The notes under the pieces: generated by a model | Seen by the model: the letters and a program-made list of their open reading frames with translations, nothing else | What the model was told of the DNA's origin: nothing | Database searches by the model: none | Made by a program: the position numbers and the translations under genes | Part shown: in pieces, positions 43,387-51,469 of the stretch | How the letters are laid out: every line of letters begins with the position of its first letter | Numbering within the stretch: position 1 is the stretch's first letter | Assembly (NCBI RefSeq): GCF_002571225.1 | Contig: NZ_NVEC01000017.1 | Location: forward strand, 76,145 to 140,144 | Length of the DNA: 64,000 nt | Direction: 5' to 3' | From: Bacillus sp. AFS059628 | GTDB taxonomy: Bacteria > Bacillota > Bacilli > Bacillales > Bacillaceae_G

Positions 43387-43390
43387 AATG

Positions 43391-43433
43391 AAAGAACCCG
43401 CAGTGTTTATATTTTAAACAGTGCGGGTTCTTT
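43391..43433. terminator. strong bidirectional terminator
   Basis: A 12-bp stem AAAGAACCCGCA / TGCGGGTTCTTT, then one mismatch and a 6-bp inner stem, between convergent genes. Confidence 0.88.
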
Positions 43434-43483
43434 CATTTCTAAACTCCATTCCTATATTTACACCTTTCATACATTCTGTCTGC

Positions 43484-44401
43484 TTATTTAAACCTATACT
43501 GCTCCTGTACATGCTCAATAAACAATTTCAATGGAATAAGTCCACGTTTTGGCATATGACTACTTATAACAGCAACAAGCTCTAACTGTGGAATGACAAC
43601 GATGTATTGCCCGCCATATCCCATAGCAAAGTATATACAATACGGTATGTGAAATCTTTCGTTATTCAAAACCCACCAGTGATATCCATACGCCCCTACA
43701 TGTTCATACGTTTCAAATAGAGCTGTACTTGATTCTTCTATCCATTTCGATGATACAATTTCATTCCCCTGCCAATATCCATGCTGCAAGCATAATATTC
43801 CGAGCTTTAATAAATCTTTAGATTTCATTTTCATACCGAAACCGCCAACATGTATACCTTGCGGATCTTGTTGCCACTCATACTCGGTAATTTCTAATGG
43901 ATCAAATAAATATTTTTTCGCAAACTGTTCTGTCGGCATTCCAGTAGCTTCTTGAATAATATAGCTCAGCAAGTGAGAAGACCCTGAGTTATAATTCATT
44001 TTTGTAGCTGGTTCTTCCATTATTGGTTTTTCTATTATGTACTGCACCCAGTTTTCCGATTCTACAAAATCATTTGGGAACACTACTCCATTTCCGAACT
44101 CTTTCCAATCCTCACCTGTAGTCATCGTTAATAGATGATAAAGAGTCAAATCCCGCTTTTCATTAGATACATTTTCAATCCACTCTATAATCGGTGTATG
44201 TATATCATTTATATATCCTTTATCAATTGCAATACCAATTAATATAGATACAATGCTTTTTGTAATCGAGTTTATTTTAAATAGATTATTTTCACACTCT
44301 AACGTTTTATAATATTTAGTTGTTAACTCACCTTTTTGATAAACAAGAAATGTATTTACTTTTTTCTTTTCAAATTTATTTTCTAGTTGCTTGAAATCCA
44401 A
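43484..44401 (-). CDS. serine hydrolase of the beta-lactamase/penicillin-binding (class C-like) family
   Basis: 305 residues if started at the TTG at 44399-44401, which has GGAGGT six bases upstream; an ATG 18 codons earlier has no site. The catalytic SxxK is in INSITKSIVS (about residue 45), and the YxN motif is in MNYNSGSSHLLSYI (about 135). A late GGQYIVVIPQ may replace the KTG strand. Such proteins are esterases, D-amino-acid peptidases or of unknown function; there is no signal peptide, so a cytoplasmic esterase role is more likely than a penicillin target. Confidence 0.8.
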   Translation of the reverse strand: MDFKQLENKFEKKKVNTFLVYQKGELTTKYYKTLECENNLFKINSITKSIVSILIGIAIDKGYINDIHTPIIEWIENVSNEKRDLTLYHLLTMTTGEDWKEFGNGVVFPNDFVESENWVQYIIEKPIMEEPATKMNYNSGSSHLLSYIIQEATGMPTEQFAKKYLFDPLEITEYEWQQDPQGIHVGGFGMKMKSKDLLKLGILCLQHGYWQGNEIVSSKWIEESSTALFETYEHVGAYGYHWWVLNNERFHIPYCIYFAMGYGGQYIVVIPQLELVAVISSHMPKRGLIPLKLFIEHVQEQYRFK

Positions 44402-44535
44402 AACTTTACCTCCAATTAAATCATTACCTAATTTATTATATCTTGTAGCTTTCATTAAAACATACTTGTGTTCAAATAAAAAACAAACCTGCCAGTTAAT
44501 CTGGTAACTATGTCAAAGACATATTAAAAAAGAGA

Positions 44536-44622
44536 TTAAGCAATTAGAAGCTGATTCCTATTTTGAATGGGAGTCAGCTTCTTTAAGTTCCACTAATATC
44601 GATAATTGTTATAGTAAACCAT
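44536..44622 (-). mobile_element. IS3-family transposase (orfB) C-terminal remnant
   Basis: The minus strand reads VYYNNYRY-stop-WNLKKLTPIQNRNQLLIA-stop. This is the characteristic C-terminus of IS3-family OrfB (YNNYRYQWxLKKxTPxxYRNxLL), with one CAG changed to TAG. Nothing else of the element remains here. The sequence also folds as a hairpin (GAAGCTGA / TCAGCTTC). Confidence 0.75.
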
Positions 44623-44683
44623 ACTTTCTTTAAATGCGAAAGAGCAACCTGTTTTTTAGACAAGTCACTCTTTAAATTATTTA

Positions 44684-45017
44684 TTAATTTACTTTTTCGT
44701 TTGATAAATTAGTTCGCCACTCATTCGTTGGTGTAAGATAACTAATTATTCTTTCATCGATTAAATCTACTAGTTTATTCTCATATGTATTTCTATAAGG
44801 TTTAGGAAGTTCTTCTAGCTAACGTTCCTTTCCAAATTTCAAAAAGAGTAACCTCATTTGGATTATCAATATTATCTGAAAGAACAGCACTTACAAAAGC
44901 TAGTTCATGTTCCATCGCTCTCATATTAGCAGATAGTGGTTCTTTGAATTCTTCCTTTTTCCCACTTTTAATTCGAAATCTTCTATAGAGAATTACGTTT
45001 TTGTTATTATAACTCAT
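44684..45017 (-). pseudogene. antibiotic biosynthesis monooxygenase (ABM) family gene, frameshifted
   Basis: From the ATG at 45017 one frame gives VILYRRFRIKSGKKEEFKEP, then NPNEVTLFEIWKGT, the ABM core, but then runs into a stop at 44802. A second frame continues EELPKPYRNTYENKLVDLID, ERIISYLTPTNEWR and stops at 44684, as expected for the family's C-terminus. A few codons after WKGT appear lost together with the frame. It follows the DUF3994-like lipoprotein gene. Confidence 0.8.
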
Positions 45018-45057
45018 CCATATCAAAATTCATGTAAAACCTTTTTTAAAACAATAT

Positions 45058-45987
45058 CTACTTCTGTCTTTCTACTTCTAATTTGTTACCTTTATTATCT
45101 ACCATTCTTAAAGAACCTGCTCTGAGAAACTCAACTGTATAATCTACTACCGCATTCATTTGTCTAGCATCTATCTTCTTACCATCTTTAACAAATTCAG
45201 TAGGAATCAAAGTTACTTGCTTCTTATCTGCATTATATAACCACGTACCTGTCATATGGTTGTCTTCATAAGAAGTCTTACCAGTATCATCATAAGCCGT
45301 GAATGAATTATCTTCTCTAAAGTCTAAACCTTTATGAAACTCAGAACCTCTGTAACTACCCCACGAGCCAAATAACTCTTTACCGTCTGCGGATATTTGC
45401 ACATTATCATCATCGGATTTAGCAGTTGAAGGAGTATCAGTTTTTGTCCCTGTATCAAAACCAAGAGCGTTTGCTTTTTTTACTGTGGCATCTTCAATTG
45501 GTTTGAAACCAGCTTTCCAATAACCATTACCTTCTTTGATTAACTCCATTGATTCTTTTGCTTTTGACTTATCTATGTCTTTAGCATTCGTTTTTGCCAT
45601 TTTAGCTTGAATTGCATATGCTTTACTATAACAGTCTACCGCCTTTAATATTTCTTTATGTGAGTCTTGATACTCTTTAGGCGGTTCTATTTTATCAAAC
45701 TTGGTAATAGTCTTTTGTAACTCAGCTTCTTCTTTTACCAACCCTTTTACTAGATCCTTTTCGTCCTTCGTTTTATCTAATGCTATCTCAGTTATAGAAG
45801 AAATTTTATTCATTAATTCAGAAGATAAACCAGTCATACGAACTGGATACTGCTCTTTTGATAACTTATCCTTAGTTTCTGACTTAGACTCTACTTTTTC
45901 TTTTGGTTTTGCGTCAATTTTATCAGTACCACAACCTGCCAATAACATAATCGGTATCGCAAAACTTACTAGTTTCTTTGCTTTCAT
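45058..45987 (-). CDS. lipoprotein, DUF3994-like
   Basis: 309 residues, RBS AGGGGAGG. The signal peptide ends in the lipobox LLAGC (cysteine residue 19). A charged helical domain (about 40-180) is followed by a low-complexity linker (TKTDTPSTAKSDDD) and a beta-rich C-terminal domain (LFGSWGSYRGSEF, FREDNSFTAYDDTGKTSY, MTGTWLYNADKKQVTLIPTE) of the kind found in DUF3994 lipoproteins of the B. cereus group. Function unknown. IS3 debris lies on both sides. Confidence 0.65.
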   Translation of the reverse strand: MKAKKLVSFAIPIMLLAGCGTDKIDAKPKEKVESKSETKDKLSKEQYPVRMTGLSSELMNKISSITEIALDKTKDEKDLVKGLVKEEAELQKTITKFDKIEPPKEYQDSHKEILKAVDCYSKAYAIQAKMAKTNAKDIDKSKAKESMELIKEGNGYWKAGFKPIEDATVKKANALGFDTGTKTDTPSTAKSDDDNVQISADGKELFGSWGSYRGSEFHKGLDFREDNSFTAYDDTGKTSYEDNHMTGTWLYNADKKQVTLIPTEFVKDGKKIDARQMNAVVDYTVEFLRAGSLRMVDNKGNKLEVERQK

Positions 45988-46305
45988 TATGTATCCTCCC
46001 CTTAGAAAACATTGTAATTATTTTACATATTGTACCATAACATAAATTTTATAAATAAGATATGAAATTTTCTCATAATTAATAGGGATTTTGAGTGTTT
46101 TAACAAAATGAAAACAAGTTTATGATTGTAGTAAATCCCGCTCTGTCTGCTTTTAAAAAATTCCCCTTATTGGTTCCTCAGTGTTTTGGAGCACTTTTTA
46201 CGACCTCAAAACAATAAGACTTAACTTTTTTATTTTTACTTTAATAACACCCTACTCCATTCTTGTCTATTTATTTTCTAATTTGAATACATCTATCAAA
46301 TTTAG

Positions 46306-46383
46306 TTATACCGCTAAATCGTTGTACATTTGAATTGTTTTGAAGTTTTTTATCTCTTTAGTTGAAAATATTATTTTACTCAT
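46306..46383 (-). mobile_element. IS3-family orfA N-terminal remnant
   Basis: Behind AGGGGACATC, an ATG opens MSKIIFSTKEIKNFKTIQMY and soon stops; in the neighbouring frame the sequence reads NSNVQRFSGITKF. Together they resemble the start of IS3-family OrfA proteins (xxIFSxKEIKxLxxNxNVxxVSxxSITY). Only this N-terminal piece remains. The rest of the 46.0-46.4 kb gap holds nothing I recognise. Confidence 0.45.
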
Positions 46384-46428
46384 GATGTCCCCTAATCCCC
46401 ATATCTTGAAATTCAAGTATATAAAAAA

Positions 46429-46474
46429 TACCCGTAGTAAAAACACTCGTTTTCAAGTGTCTTAACTACAGGTA
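46429..46474. terminator. terminator of the kyn operon
   Basis: An imperfect long hairpin (TACCCGTAGT ... ACTACAGGTA, with an inner ACACT / AGTGT stem), 35 bp downstream of kynA. Confidence 0.65.
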
Positions 46475-46508
46475 CCAGTTTACAGTTCATTACTGACAGT
46501 TTTCTTTT

Positions 46509-47348
46509 TTATAATTTCGTGCGAACATTCCAAAGCTCTGGGAAGAAACATTGATCAAGTACTCGTTTTAAATACGATACACCAGAAGAGCCGCCTGTTC
46601 CCATTTTATGTCCGATAATGCGTTCCACCGTTTTCATATGACGGAAACGCCATTGTTGTAGCCAATCTTCGATATCAATTAATTTTTCAGCAAGCTGATA
46701 TAAGTTCCAATATTTTTTCACATCGGCATACACTTCTAACCATGCTGCTTCTACCGTTGCATCTTCTTCATAAGGCTGTGTAATATCACGATTTAACACA
46801 TCTTTATGAATAGGGAATCCTTCTTTTACAAGTGCTTGAATTGCCACATCATACAAACTTGGTGCATGTAGCGCTGTATAAAGTCGAGCGTGTAATTCTG
46901 GATCTTTTTCATAAATTTTTAATGCATGTGGTGTTTTATAACCAAGCGCATACTCAATCATACGGTATTGATACGATTGAAAACCTGAAGCTTGACCGAG
47001 CGAGTCACGAAACTCAATGTACTCTGATGGCGTTAATGTCGCAAGAATATCCCAAGATTGAATAATTTGAGACTGAATTTTTGATACACGTGCTAACATT
47101 TTAAAAGCTGGTTGTAATTTATCTTGTTTAATAGATTCAATTGCTGCGTTTAACTCATGTAAAATAAGTTTCATCCAAAGTTCACTTGCTTGGTGAATTA
47201 CGATAAATAACATTTCATCATGATGGTCTGATAATCTCTTTTGAGAAGATAGTAAACTATCTAATTGTAAATACTCCCCATACGTCATATTCTCTTTAAA
47301 GTCCGTATGAATCCCTTTTTCCATAATTACCTTTTCATTTTCTTTCAT
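46509..47348 (-). CDS. kynA: tryptophan 2,3-dioxygenase
   Basis: 279 residues from the ATG at 47346-47348 with AAGGGGCG upstream; a TTG three codons earlier is less likely. It has the heme dioxygenase pattern: [78 protein letters not shown] and [10 protein letters not shown]. It opens the indole ring of L-tryptophan to N-formylkynurenine. It is the last gene of kynUBA, 32 bp after kynB. Confidence 0.96.
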   Translation of the reverse strand: MKENEKVIMEKGIHTDFKENMTYGEYLQLDSLLSSQKRLSDHHDEMLFIVIHQASELWMKLILHELNAAIESIKQDKLQPAFKMLARVSKIQSQIIQSWDILATLTPSEYIEFRDSLGQASGFQSYQYRMIEYALGYKTPHALKIYEKDPELHARLYTALHAPSLYDVAIQALVKEGFPIHKDVLNRDITQPYEEDATVEAAWLEVYADVKKYWNLYQLAEKLIDIEDWLQQWRFRHMKTVERIIGHKMGTGGSSGVSYLKRVLDQCFFPELWNVRTKL

Positions 47349-47380
47349 ATTAGCCAAACGCCCCTTTTATATATTTCTAC

Positions 47381-48010
47381 TTATATTGGTCTAATAACTG
47401 CTCGAACTGGACTGCCATCTGCCTCTGTTAAGGCAAGTGGTAATGCGATCAATTCATAATCGCCATCTGCTACGTGATCTAGTACGACATTTTCTAAAAT
47501 GTGTATGCCATGTTGAAATAATTGATGATGTGCTGCTAATTCTTTATCATCTAATGGATCAACTGATGGTACATCCACTCCGATTAAACGTATACCTTTT
47601 TCTGAAAGAAATGGTGCTATATCCGCACGTAAATGCGGGATTACATCTGGGAATTCATTCGCTTTACCATGTGAAGATGTGCGTAACAACAACCGTTCTA
47701 CGCCTTCTAAATGAAAGTTTTCCAATTCCTTTTTCCCGATGCTTTCAAGATTCGAAACATCTATGATACGCGCTGGTCCGACATAAACTTGAACATCTAA
47801 GTCTATTACTTTCTTTCCTTCATTATCAAAATGAAACGGTGCATCAATATGAGTGCCTGTATGAATACTCATCGTTAACTTTCCGACATTTACTGAACCA
47901 CTCTCTTCTTTTGACCATGAAACTTTATACGAGAATGGTGTATCCCCTGGCCAAGTAGCAATATCATTATTTAGCGGTTGTGAAATATCAATCCACTCTG
48001 ATGTTTTCAT
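47381..48010 (-). CDS. kynB: kynurenine formamidase
   Basis: 209 residues. The metal-binding motif of the family, HTGTHIDAPFHFD (about residues 51-63), is exact; the rest follows bacterial KynB (WIDISQPLNNDIATWPGDTP, GVDVPSVDPLDDKELAAHH). It hydrolyses N-formylkynurenine to kynurenine and formate. It begins two bases after the kynU stop, so translation is coupled. Confidence 0.95.
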   Translation of the reverse strand: MKTSEWIDISQPLNNDIATWPGDTPFSYKVSWSKEESGSVNVGKLTMSIHTGTHIDAPFHFDNEGKKVIDLDVQVYVGPARIIDVSNLESIGKKELENFHLEGVERLLLRTSSHGKANEFPDVIPHLRADIAPFLSEKGIRLIGVDVPSVDPLDDKELAAHHQLFQHGIHILENVVLDHVADGDYELIALPLALTEADGSPVRAVIRPI

Positions 48011-48012
48011 AC

Positions 48013-49299
48013 TTAGGCCACAACCTCTCGTTTATTTTCAAACTGCTTATACTCTTCATTTTTCATTATTTTCTTTAATATTTGTACAGATTTCCATACT
48101 TCTTCGTATGTGTTATATAAAGCGACCGGTGCAAGTCTTACTCCATTAGGTGCACGGAAATCAGGGATAACTCCATTTGCTTTTAACGCTTTACAAATGC
48201 GTGCTGCTTCTGCATGCTCTAAATAAATGTGACCGCCTCGTTTTTCATCCTCAAATGGATTTCCAATTGTAAATCCGAAATCTTTTAATTCATGATCAAT
48301 CAAATTAAGCATGTATCTTGTAATATGTAATGATTTTTCGCGTAAACGTTCTATACCAGCATCTTTAAACATTTCAAGAGAACCGATTAAAGGTGCAGTA
48401 CTTAATACGTGTGGTGTCCCAATTTGATAAGCACCTGCATGATCAGCAGCTGTTAATGTATGTTCCATATCAAACTGCTTATCTTTTCTAGAACTAAACC
48501 AACCTGATAATCCCGGAAGTCTATTAAAGTGCTTTTTATTTACATAAAGCCCTGCAACACCACCAGGTCCCGCATTTAAGTATTTATAATTACACCAAAT
48601 CGCGAAATCAACATCCCACTCTTTGAAATGATGCGGAATGGAACCGATTGAATGACATAAATCAAATCCAATATGAATACCACGCTCATGAGCTTCCATT
48701 GTTAAACGTTTCATATCAAGAATTTGTCCACTTCTATATAGTACAGAAGGCAATAAAATTAACGCGATGTCATCTGTCATTGCTTGAATAATATCATCTT
48801 CAGAAAGTGTTCTACCGTCTCGGCTCTTCACTCGTACTAAATGCTCATCTGGATCTAGGCCCTTTAAACGAATTTGACTTTGAAGTGCATATATATCTGA
48901 CGGAAATGTTAATTCATCAGCAAGGATTTTTGTACGTATTCCTTTCGGCTCATAAAACGTCGCAATTACTTGGTGAATATTCGTCGTTGTGGAACCGGTT
49001 ACAATTGTTTCTTCCGGTAAAGCTCCAATAAGAGGCGCAGTCAATTCACCTAATTTCTCTGAAAGGAAAAACCACGGATGCTCTCCTTCAGTCCAGCCGT
49101 CAATTCCATACTCCTTCCATGAATCGAGCAACGTAAGTAATGATTTCTCTGCTCTTTTTGAAAGTAGCCCTAATGAGTTTCCATCTAAATATATCGTTCC
49201 TTCTTTTTTATAGAATTCAGTTTGAAAATCTTTCAGTTCATCATGTTTATCACATTCAAGCACATATTCATAACTCGGTTGAAATGGTTCTTTATACAT
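48013..49299 (-). CDS. kynU: kynureninase
   Basis: 428 residues, RBS AGAAGGTGA. It is a PLP fold-type I enzyme: [19 protein letters not shown] near the N-terminus, [15 protein letters not shown] with the PLP-binding aspartate, and the Schiff-base lysine in [20 protein letters not shown] (about residue 237). It splits kynurenine to anthranilate and alanine. It is the first gene of the operon, with a promoter overlapping tandem repeats between it and the divergent tetR gene. Confidence 0.95.
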   Translation of the reverse strand: MYKEPFQPSYEYVLECDKHDELKDFQTEFYKKEGTIYLDGNSLGLLSKRAEKSLLTLLDSWKEYGIDGWTEGEHPWFFLSEKLGELTAPLIGALPEETIVTGSTTTNIHQVIATFYEPKGIRTKILADELTFPSDIYALQSQIRLKGLDPDEHLVRVKSRDGRTLSEDDIIQAMTDDIALILLPSVLYRSGQILDMKRLTMEAHERGIHIGFDLCHSIGSIPHHFKEWDVDFAIWCNYKYLNAGPGGVAGLYVNKKHFNRLPGLSGWFSSRKDKQFDMEHTLTAADHAGAYQIGTPHVLSTAPLIGSLEMFKDAGIERLREKSLHITRYMLNLIDHELKDFGFTIGNPFEDEKRGGHIYLEHAEAARICKALKANGVIPDFRAPNGVRLAPVALYNTYEEVWKSVQILKKIMKNEEYKQFENKREVVA

Positions 49300-49342
49300 G
49301 GTGTCACCTTCTTTTAATTTTCTTTTTATTCTAACTAATTGA

Positions 49343-49416
49343 AATATATCACCTTACTTGATATAACGTCAATGATATTATGTCAGTTGACTTTATATGT
49401 GAATTTCTTTTACAAT
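49343..49416. promoter_or_regulatory. divergent kynU/tetR promoters with two tandem 14-bp repeats
   Basis: GATATAACGTCAAT (49360-49373) is followed directly by GATATTATGTCAGT (49374-49387). The kynU -35 (TTGACG, minus, 49367-49372; -10 TATATT 49343-49348, 18-bp spacing) lies in the first repeat, and the tetR -35 (TTGACT, plus, 49387-49392; -10 TACAAT 49411-49416) begins at the end of the second. One repressor bound here could shut off both promoters. Confidence 0.65.
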
Positions 49417-49458
49417 ACAGTTATATTTTCAGATATTTCAGTATAAAGAGGTGATTCT

Positions 49459-50070
49459 TTGAAAAACAGTACTCTTTCATCAAGAAAACACCGCTCCTTA
49501 GAAACAAAGAAAAAACTATTACACTCTGGTTACACTATTTTTATACGTAACGGATTTCAAAAAACGACAATTACACAAATTATTAAACATGCAGAAACCG
49601 GTTATGGAACGGCATATGTATACTTTAAAAACAAAGATGACCTCCTCATCGTTTTAATGGAAGATGTCATGAATCAATTTTATGATATTGCCGAGCGCTC
49701 CTTTTCACCTCAAACAAAAGAAGAAGCATATAAAATGATTCAAAATCAAGTTAGAGCATTTCTGCAACTAGCAAAGAAAGAACGAGCTATTCTACAAGTA
49801 GTAGAAGAAGCGATCGGATTATCAAAAGAGATACGTCAAAAATGGGACGAGATACGGGAACGCTTTATAAACAATATTACGCAGGATATTACCTACTCTC
49901 AAGAAAATGGATTAGCACAGCCTGAATTAAATAAAGAAATTGTAGCACGTGCTTGGTTCGCAATGAATGAGATGTTTCTTTGGACGATTGTGAAAAATGA
50001 TAAAAAATTAGAGTTAGAAGAGATAGTACATACATTGACGGAAATGTATACGACCGGGTTATATAAATAA
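49459..50070 (+). CDS. TetR family regulator, probable regulator of kynUBA
   Basis: 203 residues from the TTG at 49459 with GAGGTG upstream. The N-terminal TetR helix-turn-helix is clear (LLHSGYTIFIRNGFQKTTIT, IIKHAETGYGTAYVYFKNKD). The C-terminal domain is helical, as usual for ligand binding. It is divergent from kynUBA across a 159-bp gap with shared control elements, so it most likely senses tryptophan or a kynurenine-pathway metabolite. Function is inferred from position. Confidence 0.85.
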   Translation: MKNSTLSSRKHRSLETKKKLLHSGYTIFIRNGFQKTTITQIIKHAETGYGTAYVYFKNKDDLLIVLMEDVMNQFYDIAERSFSPQTKEEAYKMIQNQVRAFLQLAKKERAILQVVEEAIGLSKEIRQKWDEIRERFINNITQDITYSQENGLAQPELNKEIVARAWFAMNEMFLWTIVKNDKKLELEEIVHTLTEMYTTGLYK

Positions 50071-50094
50071 CACACCTTCAATAAATAAGGTGTG
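50071..50094 (+). terminator. intrinsic terminator of the tetR gene
   Basis: An 8-bp stem CACACCTT / AAGGTGTG with an 8-base loop followed by CTATTTTA, immediately after the stop codon. Confidence 0.75.
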
Positions 50095-50141
50095 CTATTT
50101 TACATTTATAAAAATATTTTATCTGGGTATGGTAACTAATA

Positions 50142-50600
50142 TTAATTTTCTTTATTATAAGCAGTTTCTACACATTCTGCTAGACGCTCCATTTGTTCCA
50201 TAGTCAAGCCTCGTGAAATCCAACCTGTTAACTTATACATAATTTTATAATAAAAATTACTAGGTTCATATTCTGAAATTAATGTTAGTGCTGTACCTTC
50301 CTCATCTTCTTCTAACATATAAGTCATCGCTGAATAACCTTGCTTCATTTCACTTCCTAGCGAAATAATATGTGGTGCATCGTATTCAATGATTTCTACT
50401 TCTGCCTCAATTATTTTCTTACCGACTTTTTGAACAGAGATATATGTATCTCCTACACATGGATTCTCTTTATCCATATTTGAAGGATAACGATTTTCTA
50501 TTATAAACGTATTCCATTCTTTTATTTTTTCATCTTCTACAATATAGTCACAAACTACATCAATTGGTGCTTTTATTACTATTTCTAGTGCGAAACTCAT
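50142..50600 (-). CDS. SRPBCC family protein (polyketide cyclase/START-like)
   Basis: 152 residues from the ATG at 50598-50600 with GAGAGGGG upstream. The family pattern is visible: ALEIVIKAPIDVVCDYIVED, KEWNTFIIENRYP, GKKIIEAEVEIIEYDAPHII, and a C-terminal long helix (GLTMEQMERLAECVETAY). It is a hydrophobic-pocket ligand-binding fold; ligand unknown. Monocistronic. Confidence 0.8.
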   Translation of the reverse strand: MSFALEIVIKAPIDVVCDYIVEDEKIKEWNTFIIENRYPSNMDKENPCVGDTYISVQKVGKKIIEAEVEIIEYDAPHIISLGSEMKQGYSAMTYMLEEDEEGTALTLISEYEPSNFYYKIMYKLTGWISRGLTMEQMERLAECVETAYNKEN

Positions 50601-50726
50601 TAAACTGCCCCTCTCAAATACCCTATCCAATTCTATATTAACTAAATCATTATGCCATATTTTATATAGTGAAATACAAGTAGAATTTTAACTTTTATTT
50701 TGAGAATGCTTATTGTCATAAGAAAA

Positions 50727-50966
50727 TCATTTAAAATATTTTATAAACGATACAATAATTAAAAATAAAGCAACAAGTAGTAAAGCAATTCCTATACTCC
50801 TATTTTCTGTTTCTTTATTTTTGAAATTTTGTACCCCCATACTAACTAACATAAATCCTAACAGTGTTTGTAAAATTAGTACACTTTGTTTCGAAGCATC
50901 ATCCCAACTATAAATGGAATACCCCATTACAATAATTGCAAGTAAAATTGTTAAGATTCTATTCAT
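50727..50966 (-). CDS. small membrane protein, DUF3953-like
   Basis: 79 residues from the ATG at 50964-50966 with AGGAGGG upstream. It has three hydrophobic segments: MNRILTILLAIIVMGYSIYS, SVLILQTLLGFMLVSMGVQN and IGIALLLVALFLIIVSFI. The pattern is that of DUF3953 (YczI-like) proteins of Bacillus. Function unknown. Confidence 0.65.
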   Translation of the reverse strand: MNRILTILLAIIVMGYSIYSWDDASKQSVLILQTLLGFMLVSMGVQNFKNKETENRSIGIALLLVALFLIIVSFIKYFK

Positions 50967-51098
50967 ACGTAAATCCCTCCTATAAAAGAAGCCACTAAGT
51001 TTCCTTAGCGACTTTCTTAACAATTTATATTTACAAAATTGCTTTTTATGAATTTGATATAGGTCCAAAGAATTTCCTAGCCAATATAACGACTTATG

Positions 51099-51356
51099 TC
51101 AGTACACCTTTTCTTTATTCATTCTACTTACAATCCCAACTATAAATTTATATTCAATCCTCCTCTTCTTACCCTTTTTAAACCCTTCTTTCGTATCGAA
51201 AATAAAACATGATTTCCGAAACCAAATTCGTACATATAAAGACTCAAAATAAATAGGTTTTATAATTCCTCGTTCCTCAAGTTCAGTTCCATCTGTATTT
51301 TCTGTTTCTGTTCGAACGAACCACCTATTTCCAATACCAATTTCAATATACTTCAC
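51099..51356 (-). CDS. DUF3977 family protein
   Basis: 85 residues from the GTG at 51354-51356 with AAGGGGGA upstream. KYIEIGIGNRWFVRTETEN, YFESLYVRIWFRKSCFIFDT and KEGFKKGKK match DUF3977 proteins of the B. cereus group. It is basic at the C-terminus and lacks a membrane segment. Function unknown. Confidence 0.7.
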   Translation of the reverse strand: MKYIEIGIGNRWFVRTETENTDGTELEERGIIKPIYFESLYVRIWFRKSCFIFDTKEGFKKGKKRRIEYKFIVGIVSRMNKEKVY

Positions 51357-51469
51357 ATAAGTCCCCCTTTCGGAAATTTATTTTCAACTATTTTATTATT
51401 TCCCCGGCAAGCGCACATTCCGACAGAACATGAGCTCACAAAGAAAAAAGTAGATTACAAAAATCTACT

